NCBI GenBank assembly: GCA_035560555.1
Contig: DATMZF010000024.1
Span: 66,195-130,194, forward strand
DNA from: UBA11090 sp035560555
Lineage (GTDB): Bacteria > Spirochaetota > Spirochaetia > Treponematales > Rectinemataceae
DNA length: 64,000 bases
Reading direction: 5' to 3'
Below, one piece after another: positions 35,157 through 44,322 of the stretch. Both the position numbers and the translations under genes were made by a program. Within the stretch, counting starts at the first letter, position 1. Every line of letters starts with the position of its first letter. Below the pieces are notes generated by a model that made no database searches, was not told the DNA's origin, and saw nothing but the letters and a program-made list of their open reading frames with translations.

Positions 35157-36136
35157 ACCGGCTCCTCCTCGGGATGCGGATGGAAGCAGCGGCAGAGATG
35201 TCCCTCGCCCAGGATGGTTTCGCCGGGATCCCGGGCGCATTCTCCGTCGGCGCGGGGACAGCGGGCCTGGAAGGCGCAGCCCTCTCCCAGGGAGAGCGGC
35301 GATGGCATCATGCCGGGAATCTGGTAGAGTTCGCTGCCTTTCTGCGCGCGGGAGGGCACGGAGCGGATGAGGCCGCGGGTATAGGGATGCCTTGGGTGGT
35401 CGAGGATTTCGTCCACGCTTCCGCTTTCGACGATCTTGCCCGCGTACATGACGCAGATCTTGTCGGCGAGCCCCGCGACCACGGAGAGGTCGTGGGTGAT
35501 CCAGATCAGCGAGGTGCCCGAATCGACGCAGAGCCCGCGCATTTCATGGAGGATCTGCGCCTGTATCGTGACGTCCAGGGCCGTGGTCGGCTCGTCCGCG
35601 ATGATGAGGGCCGGATGGTTCAGGAGGGCGATGGCGATGCAGACGCGCTGGCGCATGCCGCCAGAAAACTGGTGGGGATAGGCCGCTAGCCTTTCCGCCG
35701 CCGCGGGAATGCCTACTTTCTCGAGCGCCTCGACGCTGCGACGCCTCGCTTCCGCCCTGTCCACTTTGTTGTGGGCCAGCACGGCTTCCACCATCTGCGT
35801 CTCTATGCGCAGGACGGGATTGAGGGTCATAAGCGGGTCCTGGAATATCGCGGCGATCGCCGAGCCGCGCAGCTCCCGCCTTCGCTCTTCCGCGCAAGTG
35901 CCCAGATCCTCGCCCTTGAAGGCGATGCGTCCGTCCACTACTTTCCCGGGACTGTCCACGAGGCCGAGGATGGAGAAGCCGGTCACGCTCTTGCCCGATC
36001 CGGATTCGCCCACGAGGCCCATTATTTCGCCGGGACGCAGCGAGAACGAGACATCGTCCACCGCCTTCACGATCCCGGCCTTGGTGAAGAAGTGGGTCTT
36101 GAGGCCTTCCACTTCGAGCGTCATCGTATCGTTCAT
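35153..36136 (-). CDS. dppD: Peptide ABC transporter ATPase (DppD/OppD type)
   Basis: A 327-residue ATPase with Walker A GESGSGKSVTGFS, signature FSGGMRQRVCIAIAL, Walker B LIIADEPTTALDVT, and the C-terminal Cys-containing domain (CAFQARCPRADGEC). Both ends overlap neighbours by 4 bp, so the B-C-D-F genes are tightly coupled. Confidence 0.9.
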
Positions 36137-37044
36137 CGTTTCAACCTCGGATTGAGTACGTCGCGAAGGCGGTCGCCCATCATGTTGAGCGCGACGATCA
36201 CCACGACAAGGGCTATGCCGGGGTAGAAGCTTATCCAGTATTTGCCGGAAAGGAGGTAGCGGAACCCATTGGAGATGAGAAGTCCGAGCGAGGGTTCCGT
36301 TATGGGGAGGCCTATGCCGAGGAAGCTCAGGGTCGCTTCCGTGGAGATGGCCCTGGCCACCATCGTCGTCGCGATGACGATGATCGAGGGCATGACGTTG
36401 GGCATGAGGTGGCGGAATATGATGCGCAGGTCGCCGAGGCGCAGCGCCCGCGCCGCCTCGATGTACTCTCGGTTGCGCTCGGCCATCGCGCTTCCGCGCG
36501 CGGCGCGGGCGAAATAGGCCCAGTGCACGATCACGAGGGCGAGCGTGATCTTGTCCACGCCCTGTCCGAGCACGACGAGAAGCACGAGGGCGATGAGCAG
36601 GGCGGGAAAGCTCAGCTGGAGGTCGACCACGCGCATCAGCAGGGTTTCGAAACGGCCGCCTTTATAGGCCGCGATGAGCCCCAGCGAAGTGCCGAAGACG
36701 AAGGCGATGATCGTGCTGATGACGCCCACCGAAAGGCTTATCCGCAAGCCATAGAGAATGGCGGAGAGCATGTCCCTGCCCTGCTCGTCCGTGCCGAGCA
36801 GATAGGTGGAACCCGAAAAGCTTTTCGAAAGCGGCGGCAGTGTGCCGTCCAGGAGATCGAGCGTCGCGAGGTCGTAGGGATTCTGGGGGGAAATGAGACT
36901 CGCGAAGAGCGCCGCGAGGACGAATACCAGGACGACGAAGAAAGCGATCACGGCCGAGCTGCTCTCGCAGTATTCGGCTATCGCCTTGCCGAAGGGCCGG
37001 TCCCTGAAAGGTACCGGCGAAGAAGCCTTGCCAGTCTTTTTCAT
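36133..37044 (-). CDS. dppC: Peptide ABC transporter permease (DppC type)
   Basis: A 303-residue inner-membrane permease with a long cytoplasmic N-terminus, about six helices and the permease loop IEAARALRLGDLRIIFRHLMPN that contacts the ATPase. The extracytoplasmic segment after helix 1 holds the FSGSTYLLGTDEQGRDMLS feature typical of the C subunit. It overlaps dppB and dppD by 4 bp. Confidence 0.9.
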   Translation of the reverse strand: MKKTGKASSPVPFRDRPFGKAIAEYCESSSAVIAFFVVLVFVLAALFASLISPQNPYDLATLDLLDGTLPPLSKSFSGSTYLLGTDEQGRDMLSAILYGLRISLSVGVISTIIAFVFGTSLGLIAAYKGGRFETLLMRVVDLQLSFPALLIALVLLVVLGQGVDKITLALVIVHWAYFARAARGSAMAERNREYIEAARALRLGDLRIIFRHLMPNVMPSIIVIATTMVARAISTEATLSFLGIGLPITEPSLGLLISNGFRYLLSGKYWISFYPGIALVVVIVALNMMGDRLRDVLNPRLKR

Positions 37045-38015
37045 CGGCGCTCCTCCAGACGGACTCTGGGATCGAGCGCCGAATAGATTATGTCTACGAT
37101 AAGGTTGATGATGATGAACATCACCACGATCATCATAAGGTACGCCACGATTACCGGCCTGTCGAGGATGGAAATGCTGTCGATGATCAGCTTGCCCATT
37201 CCCGGCCAGGCGAAGATGGTCTCGGTGACCGTCGCGAAGGCTATGGTCCTTCCGAATTCAAGCCCCAGCACCGTGGTTATGGGAATGAGGGTATTCTTGA
37301 GCACGTGGACGAAGATAATTCTGGCCGGCTTGAGCCCCTTCGCCTTGGCGTATTTCACGTAGTCGCTGCGGATGACTTCCTGCGTTCCGGCGCGCGTGAG
37401 CCTGATAATGAGGGAAAGCTTGAAGCAGGCGAGGTTGAACGCGGGCAATATCATATGCTTGAGGCCGTCCCAGGTGAGAAAACTAACCTGGACGCCCAGG
37501 AAACTCACGGTCTCTCCTCGCCCCGACGCGGGGAGCCATCCGAGGAATACCGCGAAAACCAGCACCATCATGAGTCCGAGCCAGAAGGCCGGCACCGAGA
37601 AGCCGAATGCCGAAAATCCCATGATGAGCTTGCTCGACAGGGCGTTCGGCTTGAAGCCGGAATAGAGCCCGAGCGGCACGCCGACCATTATTGTAAGAAG
37701 AAGAGCCGCGAAGGAAAGTTCCAGGGTCGCGGGAACCCTTTCCGAAATCAGCTTGAGCGCGGGTTCGCTGAACTTGAAAGATCGGCCCAGGTCTCCATGC
37801 AGGGCGTTGACCAAAAACTTTCCGTATTGAACGTAAAGCGGTTTGTCGAGGCCGAATGAATGTATGACCTCGATGCGCTCGGCTTCGGTCGCCTCCGGGG
37901 AAATGAGGATGTCGGCTGGGTTTCCTATGGCATAGACGCCGAGAAAGACCAGCAGCGACATCGCTAAGACGAGGAGAATGCTCTGAAGGAGTCTCCTGAT
38001 TATGAAAACGGCCAC
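37041..38015 (-). CDS. dppB: Peptide ABC transporter permease (DppB type)
   Basis: A 324-residue permease with six helices. The N-terminal MAVFIIRRLLQSILLV and the loop RSDYVKYAKAKGLKPARIIF are typical of the B subunit. It starts 71 bp after the binding-protein gene, and this gap holds a strong inverted repeat. Confidence 0.9.
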   Translation of the reverse strand: MAVFIIRRLLQSILLVLAMSLLVFLGVYAIGNPADILISPEATEAERIEVIHSFGLDKPLYVQYGKFLVNALHGDLGRSFKFSEPALKLISERVPATLELSFAALLLTIMVGVPLGLYSGFKPNALSSKLIMGFSAFGFSVPAFWLGLMMVLVFAVFLGWLPASGRGETVSFLGVQVSFLTWDGLKHMILPAFNLACFKLSLIIRLTRAGTQEVIRSDYVKYAKAKGLKPARIIFVHVLKNTLIPITTVLGLEFGRTIAFATVTETIFAWPGMGKLIIDSISILDRPVIVAYLMMIVVMFIIINLIVDIIYSALDPRVRLEERR

Positions 38016-38037
38016 GGCAGCTTATTCCTTTCCGCGA

Positions 38038-38073
38038 CAGGCGGCAGGACGCCACGGGGCATCCTGCCGCCTG
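38038..38073 (-). repeat. Intercistronic hairpin between the binding-protein gene and dppB
   Basis: CAGGCGGCAGGA (38038-38049) pairs perfectly with TCCTGCCGCCTG (38062-38073): 12 bp with a 12-nt loop. No T-run follows, so it is more likely a 3'-end stabiliser of the binding-protein mRNA than a full terminator. Confidence 0.6.
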
Positions 38074-38086
38074 AACGGACTTGAGG

Positions 38087-39676
38087 TTATTTTATCGGAG
38101 CGACATAGTTGGCGAGCGTGTACTCGTCCATTCTCGGCTCGTAGGTTATGCCCTTGCGAACCGCCCAGGTGGTCGTCTGGTAATAGAGGGGAAGGATCGC
38201 GTGATCTTTGATGAAGGCGATGCGCGCCGCTTCCTGAAGGAAGCCTTCGCGCTTGGCGTCGTCGTTGGTGGCGGCGGCGGCCTTGATATTCCGATCGAAT
38301 TCGAGGTTGGAATAGCGGCCGCGATTGTTGGCGCCCAAGCCCGAAGCCGCGTCGAAGGTGGCGAGGACGGCCGTCATGCCACGCGCCGCGTCGCCCGTCG
38401 TGTTGCCGAATCCCATCAGAAAGATGCTGTATTCCAGCTTGGTGGCCGCCGTGCCGAAAACGCTGTAGGGAAGCGCCTGCACTTTGATGTCGATCCCGAT
38501 CCTGGCGAAGAATTGGCCGATGGTCTGCGCCACTTGCTCATCGTTCAGGTACCTGTCGTTGGGCGAATGGAGGGTGAGGGAGAAGCCATTGGGATAGCCC
38601 GCTTCGGCAAGAAGTTTTTTAGCCTTCTCGACATCGTAGGGATCCGGAAGGATGTCGGGCGCGTAGCCTATCATGCCCTCGGGAACGAACTGACCGGCTA
38701 CCACCGCGGCGCCATTGAGGACGCGCTCGACGAGGGCTTCGCGGTTGATGGCGAGGGAGAGCGCCTCCCGCACTTTCGAGTCCTTGAGGGGGTTCTTGTC
38801 GAGCGGCTTGCCGTCCTTGCCCGCCACAAAGGGAGATTTATCCCTGTTGGAATCCATATGGATGTACATGACGGTGGCTGCGGGCTTCGAAAGGAGGCTC
38901 ACGCGGGCGTCTTTTCTCAGTCTGTCCTGATCCACCGGCGAAACCTGATCGATGATATCGACATCGCCGGCGAGCAGGGCCGCGACGCGCGAGGGATCGT
39001 TGGTTATCGGGCGGAAAATGACGCGGTCGTACGAGGATTTCCTGCCCCAATAGTTCGGGTTTTTCTCGAGCACGAGCCTGTCGCCCCTGACCCATTCCGC
39101 GAACTTGAAAGGTCCCGTTCCCACGACGTATTTACCTTTGTTAAAGTCATCGATGCTCGCGTCGACGGGTGTCGTGGAGGGAAGGACATAGACGAAGGTA
39201 AGGTCCAGGGGAAGCTGGGGCTGAGGGGTCTTGAGGAGGATATGGACAGTGTAGTTGTTCACGGCCACCACATCCTTGATCGCCGCCACGTTTCGCTTGT
39301 AGCTGGAGGGGGAATCGGGCACGCGGGGAATGCGCTTGATGCTGAACACGATATCGTCGGCGCCGAAATCCTTGCCATCGTGGAATTTCACTCCCTGGCG
39401 GAGCTTGAGTTCCCAGGTGAGTGGGTCCACTTCCTTCCACGAAAGAGCCAGGCTCGGGGCCATCTGCAGGTTTTTGTCGCGTCCCACGATCGTCTCGAAT
39501 ATCTGCTGGGAAGCCTGCTGCGTCGCGCCCGTCGTGGAATACTGCGGATCCAGGGATGCTGGCTCCGTGGCGATGCCGATCTTCAGCGCCGATTGCGCGC
39601 CGACCGCGCCGACGAACATCGTGAGCGCCGCCAGCAAGACGATGCAACGCCGCTTCGATGCGACTTTTCCTTTCAT
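38087..39676 (-). CDS. dppA: Peptide/nickel-type ABC substrate-binding protein (SBP_bac_5)
   Basis: A 529-residue periplasmic binding protein. The signal peptide MKGKVASKRRCIVLLAALTM ends near VGAQS. Mature landmarks are IGIATEPASLDPQYSTTGAT, PSLALSWKEVDPLTWELKLRQGVKFHDGKDF and NYWGRKSSYD, all typical of the Dpp/Opp family. AGGAGG precedes the ATG at 39676. It is the first gene of the importer operon. Family members bind peptides, nickel complexes or sugars; the CocE hydrolase at the operon end favours a peptide or ester. Confidence 0.9.
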   Translation of the reverse strand: MKGKVASKRRCIVLLAALTMFVGAVGAQSALKIGIATEPASLDPQYSTTGATQQASQQIFETIVGRDKNLQMAPSLALSWKEVDPLTWELKLRQGVKFHDGKDFGADDIVFSIKRIPRVPDSPSSYKRNVAAIKDVVAVNNYTVHILLKTPQPQLPLDLTFVYVLPSTTPVDASIDDFNKGKYVVGTGPFKFAEWVRGDRLVLEKNPNYWGRKSSYDRVIFRPITNDPSRVAALLAGDVDIIDQVSPVDQDRLRKDARVSLLSKPAATVMYIHMDSNRDKSPFVAGKDGKPLDKNPLKDSKVREALSLAINREALVERVLNGAAVVAGQFVPEGMIGYAPDILPDPYDVEKAKKLLAEAGYPNGFSLTLHSPNDRYLNDEQVAQTIGQFFARIGIDIKVQALPYSVFGTAATKLEYSIFLMGFGNTTGDAARGMTAVLATFDAASGLGANNRGRYSNLEFDRNIKAAAATNDDAKREGFLQEAARIAFIKDHAILPLYYQTTTWAVRKGITYEPRMDEYTLANYVAPIK

Positions 39677-39734
39677 TTCGATCCTCCTGAACGTCGGCGG
39701 ACCAGAATGGTCTTCGCCTATGATATCCCGAACT

Positions 39735-39787
39735 GTAGGGTAGGTTGGCGCGGCAGTATGTAGGAGCATGTCAAAATATTTTGTAGG
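39735..39787. promoter_or_regulatory. Four GTAGG boxes in the binding-protein gene upstream region
   Basis: GTAGG occurs at 39735, 39740, 39760 and 39783 in the 119-bp gap between the response-regulator stop and the importer. The last one is part of a small hairpin GTAGGAC-agg-GTCCTAC (39783-39799). They could be sites for the adjacent NarL-type regulator. A minus-strand TTGACA sits at 39773-39768, but no good -10 lies at the right distance. Confidence 0.3.
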
Positions 39788-39795
39788 ACAGGGTC

Positions 39796-40452
39796 CTACG
39801 CGCCGCCCCGTTTCCCGCTGTCGAAACCGGCCAGACCATGATGGTACGCGTAGCTCAGGAGTTGCGCGTTGTTCTCCAAGCTCATCTTTTCGAGGAGGCG
39901 GCTCCGGTACGTGCTCACGGTCTTCACGCTGAGGGACAGAACCTCGGCGATTTCGCTCACGCTCCTGCCGGCCGCCAGCAAGCTAAAAATCTGGTATTCC
40001 CTGTCCGATAGCCTTTTATGGGGCTCTTCGCTTCCCTTGGCGACGTCCTCGAGGAGCAGCTCGCTGACCTTGGGATTGAGGTAGCGATGCCCCGCCACGA
40101 CGGTCTTCACCGCCTCCACGAGCTCACCGGGATCTATGGCCTTGTTGGCGCAGCCGGAGGCTCCCAGCCTGAAGGCGCGGAGCGCGTATTGCTCTTCCGG
40201 CAATATCGTCAGTATGAGGATGTGGGTGCTGGGATCGATGTCCTTAAAGTCGCGGATGAGGTCGAGACCATCCCTGCCAGGCATGGAAAAATCGAGGATG
40301 ACGAGATCGTAATGCCTGCCGCGAGCGAGTTCCAGGGCGGCCAGGCCATCCTCGGCTTCGTCGAGGCGCGTGATGGGGAGATTCTCCTCCAGCAGCTGGC
40401 GCAATCCCGCGCGCACGAGAAAATGGTCGTCGGCGATCAGAATACTCAACAC
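39796..40452 (-). CDS. NarL/LuxR-type response regulator
   Basis: A 218-residue regulator. The receiver domain has the acidic pair D8/D9, phosphoacceptor D54 (LVILDFSMPG) and K104 (GCANKAI). The C-terminal LuxR helix-turn-helix reads LSDREYQIFSLLAAGRSVSEIAEVLSLSVKTVSTY. The GTG start lies 7 bp inside the end of the sensor-kinase gene, so the pair is coupled. The downstream neighbour is the peptide importer, its most likely target. Confidence 0.9.
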   Translation of the reverse strand: MLSILIADDHFLVRAGLRQLLEENLPITRLDEAEDGLAALELARGRHYDLVILDFSMPGRDGLDLIRDFKDIDPSTHILILTILPEEQYALRAFRLGASGCANKAIDPGELVEAVKTVVAGHRYLNPKVSELLLEDVAKGSEEPHKRLSDREYQIFSLLAAGRSVSEIAEVLSLSVKTVSTYRSRLLEKMSLENNAQLLSYAYHHGLAGFDSGKRGGA

Positions 40453-43400
40453 CTTCGTTTACCCCACTTCTTTTCCACTGTCTTCCTGGTTCTGGGCAGA
40501 CGCGCGGCGACGGCGCAGCCATGGCCGGGCGCTCCCTCTATGGCTATCGCGCCTCCGAGCGCGGCGCAGCCTTCCCTCATTCCTATTATGCCGAAAGAAT
40601 CCTGCGCGTCCACCTTTTCCGCGTCGATTCCCACGCCATTGTCCCTCACCTCGAGACTGAACCACTCCTCGCCGGCCGAAAAACATACCGATACGCTATT
40701 GGCGCGCGAGTGCCTGGCCACGTTGCTCAACATTTCCTGGAGCAATCGAAAGAAGGCCTTCGCGGCTTCGGGTGGCAGATCTTTCCAGCCTTCGTCTATC
40801 TCCAGACTCGTCTTGATGCCGCTCATCCTTCCGAAACTTCTCACATACCAGCGTAGCGCGTCGGGAAAATCGAGGGTATCGGCGGTGAGAGGCCGCAGGC
40901 GGGTCGCCACTGCCTTTACCGAGGCCATGGCATCGAGAATGGCGCCCTGCATTTCCTTGATGACGGGCAGGCGTTCCTCGGCGCCCGCCTCGGCATGGGA
41001 AGCCAGCCAATAGGCTTTGAAATTGAGTACCATCAAGTGCTGCCCTATTTCATCATGAACGTCGCGGGCGGCTATGGTCCGTTCTTCCTCCCTCGCTTCC
41101 TCGATATGCCGGGCGAATTTCACGAGGAGAGCGTTGCGAAGGTGCAGACTGCGGAGCCGCAGCGCTATCGCGGCCGCGAGGACCACCGCGGCTGAACCTA
41201 AAATGAGGGTGCGGAACCACCAGGTACCCCACCAGGGAGAACGCACGAGAATCGAGAGGGAGGCGCCGTAATCGTTCCAGACGCCGTTGCCGTTGGCCGC
41301 CCGCACCCTGAGCATGTATCGCCCGGGCGCGAGCGGGGCGATGTAGCCGGTGTTCACGTTACCCATTGGCGTCCAGGCGGGCTGACGGCCTTCGAGGCGC
41401 ATGGCATATCGGTTTCGGCCGGGCGCCGCGTAATCGATGGCCGCGATGGAAAAGCCGAGGCCCATATTGTCATGATTCAGGGTGATCTCGGAACCATTCG
41501 GGGAGCGGGTGACGGAGGAACCCTCCCCGAACAATTCGATGTCGGAAATCACCACATCGGGAGTGGGCGCGTACCGGGCGATGCGCGTCGGATTGAAGCG
41601 CGTCATTCCTTCCCCGCTGCCGACCCACAAGTCCCCATTTTCCGAGATCGCCACCGCTCCCGCTTCGAGCCCACCCCCGCTCAGTCCGTCTTCCTTGCCG
41701 AACAGAAACACATCGTTCCGCACAGGATCCAGGCTGAACAGTCCGACGGAGCTGAGAATCCACAGTGTCCCGGCCTTATCTTCCGCCATGGCATAGACGG
41801 TATCGGCGAAAAGCCCTATCGCCGCGCCCCGCCGCCGGACCGCGCCTGTATCAGGATCGAGCCCGACGAGCCCGCCGCCGCCAGTCCCCACCCAGAGCGT
41901 CCCATGCGAATCTTCGAGGATACTCTCAATCCTCAAGTCACCGATTCCCCCGCTCTGTCGCTCCTCCTGCCCCACGGAACGGAAGCGCGAAGCCCCGGGG
42001 TCGAGGACGAAGAGACCCGCGTCGGCTGAGCCGGCCCAGACCCTCCCCATCGAATCACGCGCCAGGCAGTTGATGATGGAAGCGGGAAGCAGCCTGGATG
42101 ATTCTTCGCCCCCACCCCAGTGAAGCGCTCTTCCGCTTGCCGGATCCAGAAGGTCGAGGCCACCCGCACCCGTTCCAACCCAGAGCCTTCCATCACCGGT
42201 CTCGAGAAGACAGGCGATGGAAGAAGAAGCCAGACTCTCAGTCCGCCCCTCACTATAAGCGTATCGTTCAACGGATCCATCAGGGAAGCGGCGAAGGAGT
42301 CCGGAATCCGAGCTGCCAAGCCACAGGGAACCATCGCTGGCGGCAAGCGCCGTCCGCACTTTCCCAAAGTCGAAATCCGGTGTCCTTGACTTCATCGCGG
42401 TGAAGGAAGCGGAAGCCGGATCGAAGGAAAGTAGCCCCGCGCCTTGCGCCGCCAAAATCATGCCGCCCGGAGGAAATTCGGCGATGGCATGAATCGGTCC
42501 CAAGGCTCTGCCGCTCCGATCGCTGGAAAAACGCGAAAATGCCATCGAGCGGAAATCGCCGGTGAGAAGGCCGCCCTGTCCCAGCCCCGCCCACATCAGG
42601 CCCCTGCGGTCGCGCATCAAAACGCGCACTTCAGCCCCATCGTCAAAGGGAGCGATCGAGGTCTCCATGCTGGAGGGATCCAGTATTCCCACCCCGCCCT
42701 CGCGAAATCCCGCCCAAATCTGACCCTTTATATCCTCCGCCAAGGTGAATACGGCGGGGAGTCGCCCCTTGGCCCCTCCTTCCCTTCTTCCGTGTCGGAA
42801 AGGCCCCTCACCGAATAGATCGATGCCCCCATCCGAAAAGCCTATCCAAATAAATCCCAGCGAATCTTCGATGATAGCGCTCACGCTGTCCGATGCAATG
42901 CTGCCGGTCTCATTGCCATCATGCCTGAAACTGGCTTCAGGTCTCCCCTCAAGATCGAAGGAATACAGGCCGGCGCCGGCGGTCCCGACCCAGATCCTAT
43001 CCTTCGAGTCGACGAGCATCGACGTGACCGGTTCCCTATTCTCCCCAGGGTGAACGAAGGGCCTGGATACCCCGCCCTCAGGGTCGATGAGTCTGACCGT
43101 CCCGTCGACGCTCCCAGCGAAGACTCGCCCCGAAGCATCCATCGCGAGCGAGGAAATCCTCGAAGCCATTCCTTTTTCACGCTCATCCCCCGCCAGGCGG
43201 ATTTTCTCGGACCGGCCCGAAAGAGCATCGTATCGCACCAGTCCGCCTCCGTCCGATCCTACCCAGAAATTGCCCTGTCTGTCCTCGAGCACGGCGCTTA
43301 TCGAGGAAGAAGCGAGCGAGTTGGTCCCCTGATCGGGCTTGAAGACCTTGAAGCCATGCCCGTCGTAGCGGTAAAGCCCTCCCGCCGTCCCAATCCAGAC

Positions 43401-43619
43401 AAGACCGAGCTTGTCCTGGATTATGCAGGATACCGCCCCGCCAGTGAATTCCTGGTCCCTTCCGATAGACCTCCAGGAAATCGAGTCAGGATCGAAGGCG
43501 AAGGCGAAGACGACGCCACGCCCCGCCAAGGCGATGCACAGAAAAGCCAAAAACGCCCTTCCGCCTCGTCCGCGCGGCCCACCGAGCGGCTTCGCGAATC
43601 CCGAAACGCTTCGCTTCAT
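40446..43619 (-). CDS. Two-component sensor kinase with double beta-propeller (Reg_prop/Y_Y_Y/HisKA_3)
   Basis: A 1057-residue membrane kinase. After a signal-like segment (about residues 20-40), about 14 propeller repeats of the form GLVWIGTxGGL fill residues 60-680. A Y_Y_Y immunoglobulin-like domain (RYAMRLEGRQPAWTPMG) ends near 780, and one membrane helix follows at about 795-815. The HisKA_3 histidine is H855 (DVHDEIGQHL). The ATPase domain has the N-box LSNVARHS (about 966), DNGVGI and GIIGMREG. These sensors resemble the SusR/hybrid class but lack the fused receiver, which is the next gene. I start at the ATG at 43619. Confidence 0.9.
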   Translation of the reverse strand: MKRSVSGFAKPLGGPRGRGGRAFLAFLCIALAGRGVVFAFAFDPDSISWRSIGRDQEFTGGAVSCIIQDKLGLVWIGTAGGLYRYDGHGFKVFKPDQGTNSLASSSISAVLEDRQGNFWVGSDGGGLVRYDALSGRSEKIRLAGDEREKGMASRISSLAMDASGRVFAGSVDGTVRLIDPEGGVSRPFVHPGENREPVTSMLVDSKDRIWVGTAGAGLYSFDLEGRPEASFRHDGNETGSIASDSVSAIIEDSLGFIWIGFSDGGIDLFGEGPFRHGRREGGAKGRLPAVFTLAEDIKGQIWAGFREGGVGILDPSSMETSIAPFDDGAEVRVLMRDRRGLMWAGLGQGGLLTGDFRSMAFSRFSSDRSGRALGPIHAIAEFPPGGMILAAQGAGLLSFDPASASFTAMKSRTPDFDFGKVRTALAASDGSLWLGSSDSGLLRRFPDGSVERYAYSEGRTESLASSSIACLLETGDGRLWVGTGAGGLDLLDPASGRALHWGGGEESSRLLPASIINCLARDSMGRVWAGSADAGLFVLDPGASRFRSVGQEERQSGGIGDLRIESILEDSHGTLWVGTGGGGLVGLDPDTGAVRRRGAAIGLFADTVYAMAEDKAGTLWILSSVGLFSLDPVRNDVFLFGKEDGLSGGGLEAGAVAISENGDLWVGSGEGMTRFNPTRIARYAPTPDVVISDIELFGEGSSVTRSPNGSEITLNHDNMGLGFSIAAIDYAAPGRNRYAMRLEGRQPAWTPMGNVNTGYIAPLAPGRYMLRVRAANGNGVWNDYGASLSILVRSPWWGTWWFRTLILGSAAVVLAAAIALRLRSLHLRNALLVKFARHIEEAREEERTIAARDVHDEIGQHLMVLNFKAYWLASHAEAGAEERLPVIKEMQGAILDAMASVKAVATRLRPLTADTLDFPDALRWYVRSFGRMSGIKTSLEIDEGWKDLPPEAAKAFFRLLQEMLSNVARHSRANSVSVCFSAGEEWFSLEVRDNGVGIDAEKVDAQDSFGIIGMREGCAALGGAIAIEGAPGHGCAVAARLPRTRKTVEKKWGKRRC

Positions 43620-43626
43620 GGGAGCC

Positions 43627-44322
43627 TTACCCGATACCGGCGGCGCCGGCGAAGAATTCACAGGTTCCGATACCGCGCACCGAACTCTTCCTGTTGTACC
43701 AATCGTGCTCAACGAGGCAAGCGGAATGGACGGTCTGAGCCCCAAAGTCGCTCCCCTCCCAGGCTTCTGCCAGCTCGAGAAATCGCCGCGCCGAACGGAA
43801 TTTCTCCGTGAAACGCATGAACGTGCAGTGAGCCGATCGCGATCGGTATCGCTCATCGTTCATTATGCCCGCTCTCGTCATGGCTTCACGTATACGTTGA
43901 CGAATATCGACCAACGCGTCGTCGTCGTAGCCGCCGATCAGCCCCGCCTCCGCGCTGAAAACGACTCCCCTGAAACGAAGCTCGAAATTCCCGACGGCCG
44001 AACAGGCCTCCCTCGCCATTTCGAGAAAATCTGACTCGCGGGTTGGATCAGAAACAAAGTCTTCCCTCGCGCTGACGAAATCGAATACCGTCGTGTGCAG
44101 ATCGCGGAGAGGATAATAATAATGGCCCGGTTCGATACGTGCCAACGCTCCGACCAGTCTTCCATACGCGCCCGCGTCCAGCCTTGCGGAAATGATGAGG
44201 CTGAGCCCCAGCCTCGAATCGCGGAGAGGATCCATGACGAGTCCGTCAAGGCGAGGCTCGTTCGCCGCGAGACGAGCGCGGTTTCTTTCGCCGATCTCGC
44301 GGTAGAGGGCTTCCGAACTCAA
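43627..44322 (-). CDS. 2H phosphodiesterase / 2'-5' RNA ligase-like protein
   Basis: A 231-residue protein with the two His-x-Thr motifs of the 2H superfamily, HTT at H76 (RDLHTTVFDF) and HCT at H165 (RSAHCTFMRF). Members hydrolyse or form 2',3'-cyclic or 2'-5' phosphodiester bonds. The TTG start at 44322 overlaps the racemase stop (TTGA), with GGGAGAG 5 nt upstream. It lies 7 bp before the sensor-kinase gene, so it may be co-transcribed with the two-component pair. Confidence 0.75.
   Translation of the reverse strand: MSSEALYREIGERNRARLAANEPRLDGLVMDPLRDSRLGLSLIISARLDAGAYGRLVGALARIEPGHYYYPLRDLHTTVFDFVSAREDFVSDPTRESDFLEMAREACSAVGNFELRFRGVVFSAEAGLIGGYDDDALVDIRQRIREAMTRAGIMNDERYRSRSAHCTFMRFTEKFRSARRFLELAEAWEGSDFGAQTVHSACLVEHDWYNRKSSVRGIGTCEFFAGAAGIG

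Noticed and set aside
38081..39763. A 560-codon open frame antisense to the peptide-binding-protein gene
   Set aside because: The opposite strand encodes a clear SBP_bac_5 protein with signal peptide and ribosome site. The antisense product has no family features and arises from GC-rich codon bias.
39783..39799. GTAGGAC/GTCCTAC hairpin as terminator of the response regulator gene
   Set aside because: The stem is 7 bp with a 3-nt loop and is followed by AAAATATTTT, not a T-run. The stop codon lies in the stem, so termination is possible but not supported.
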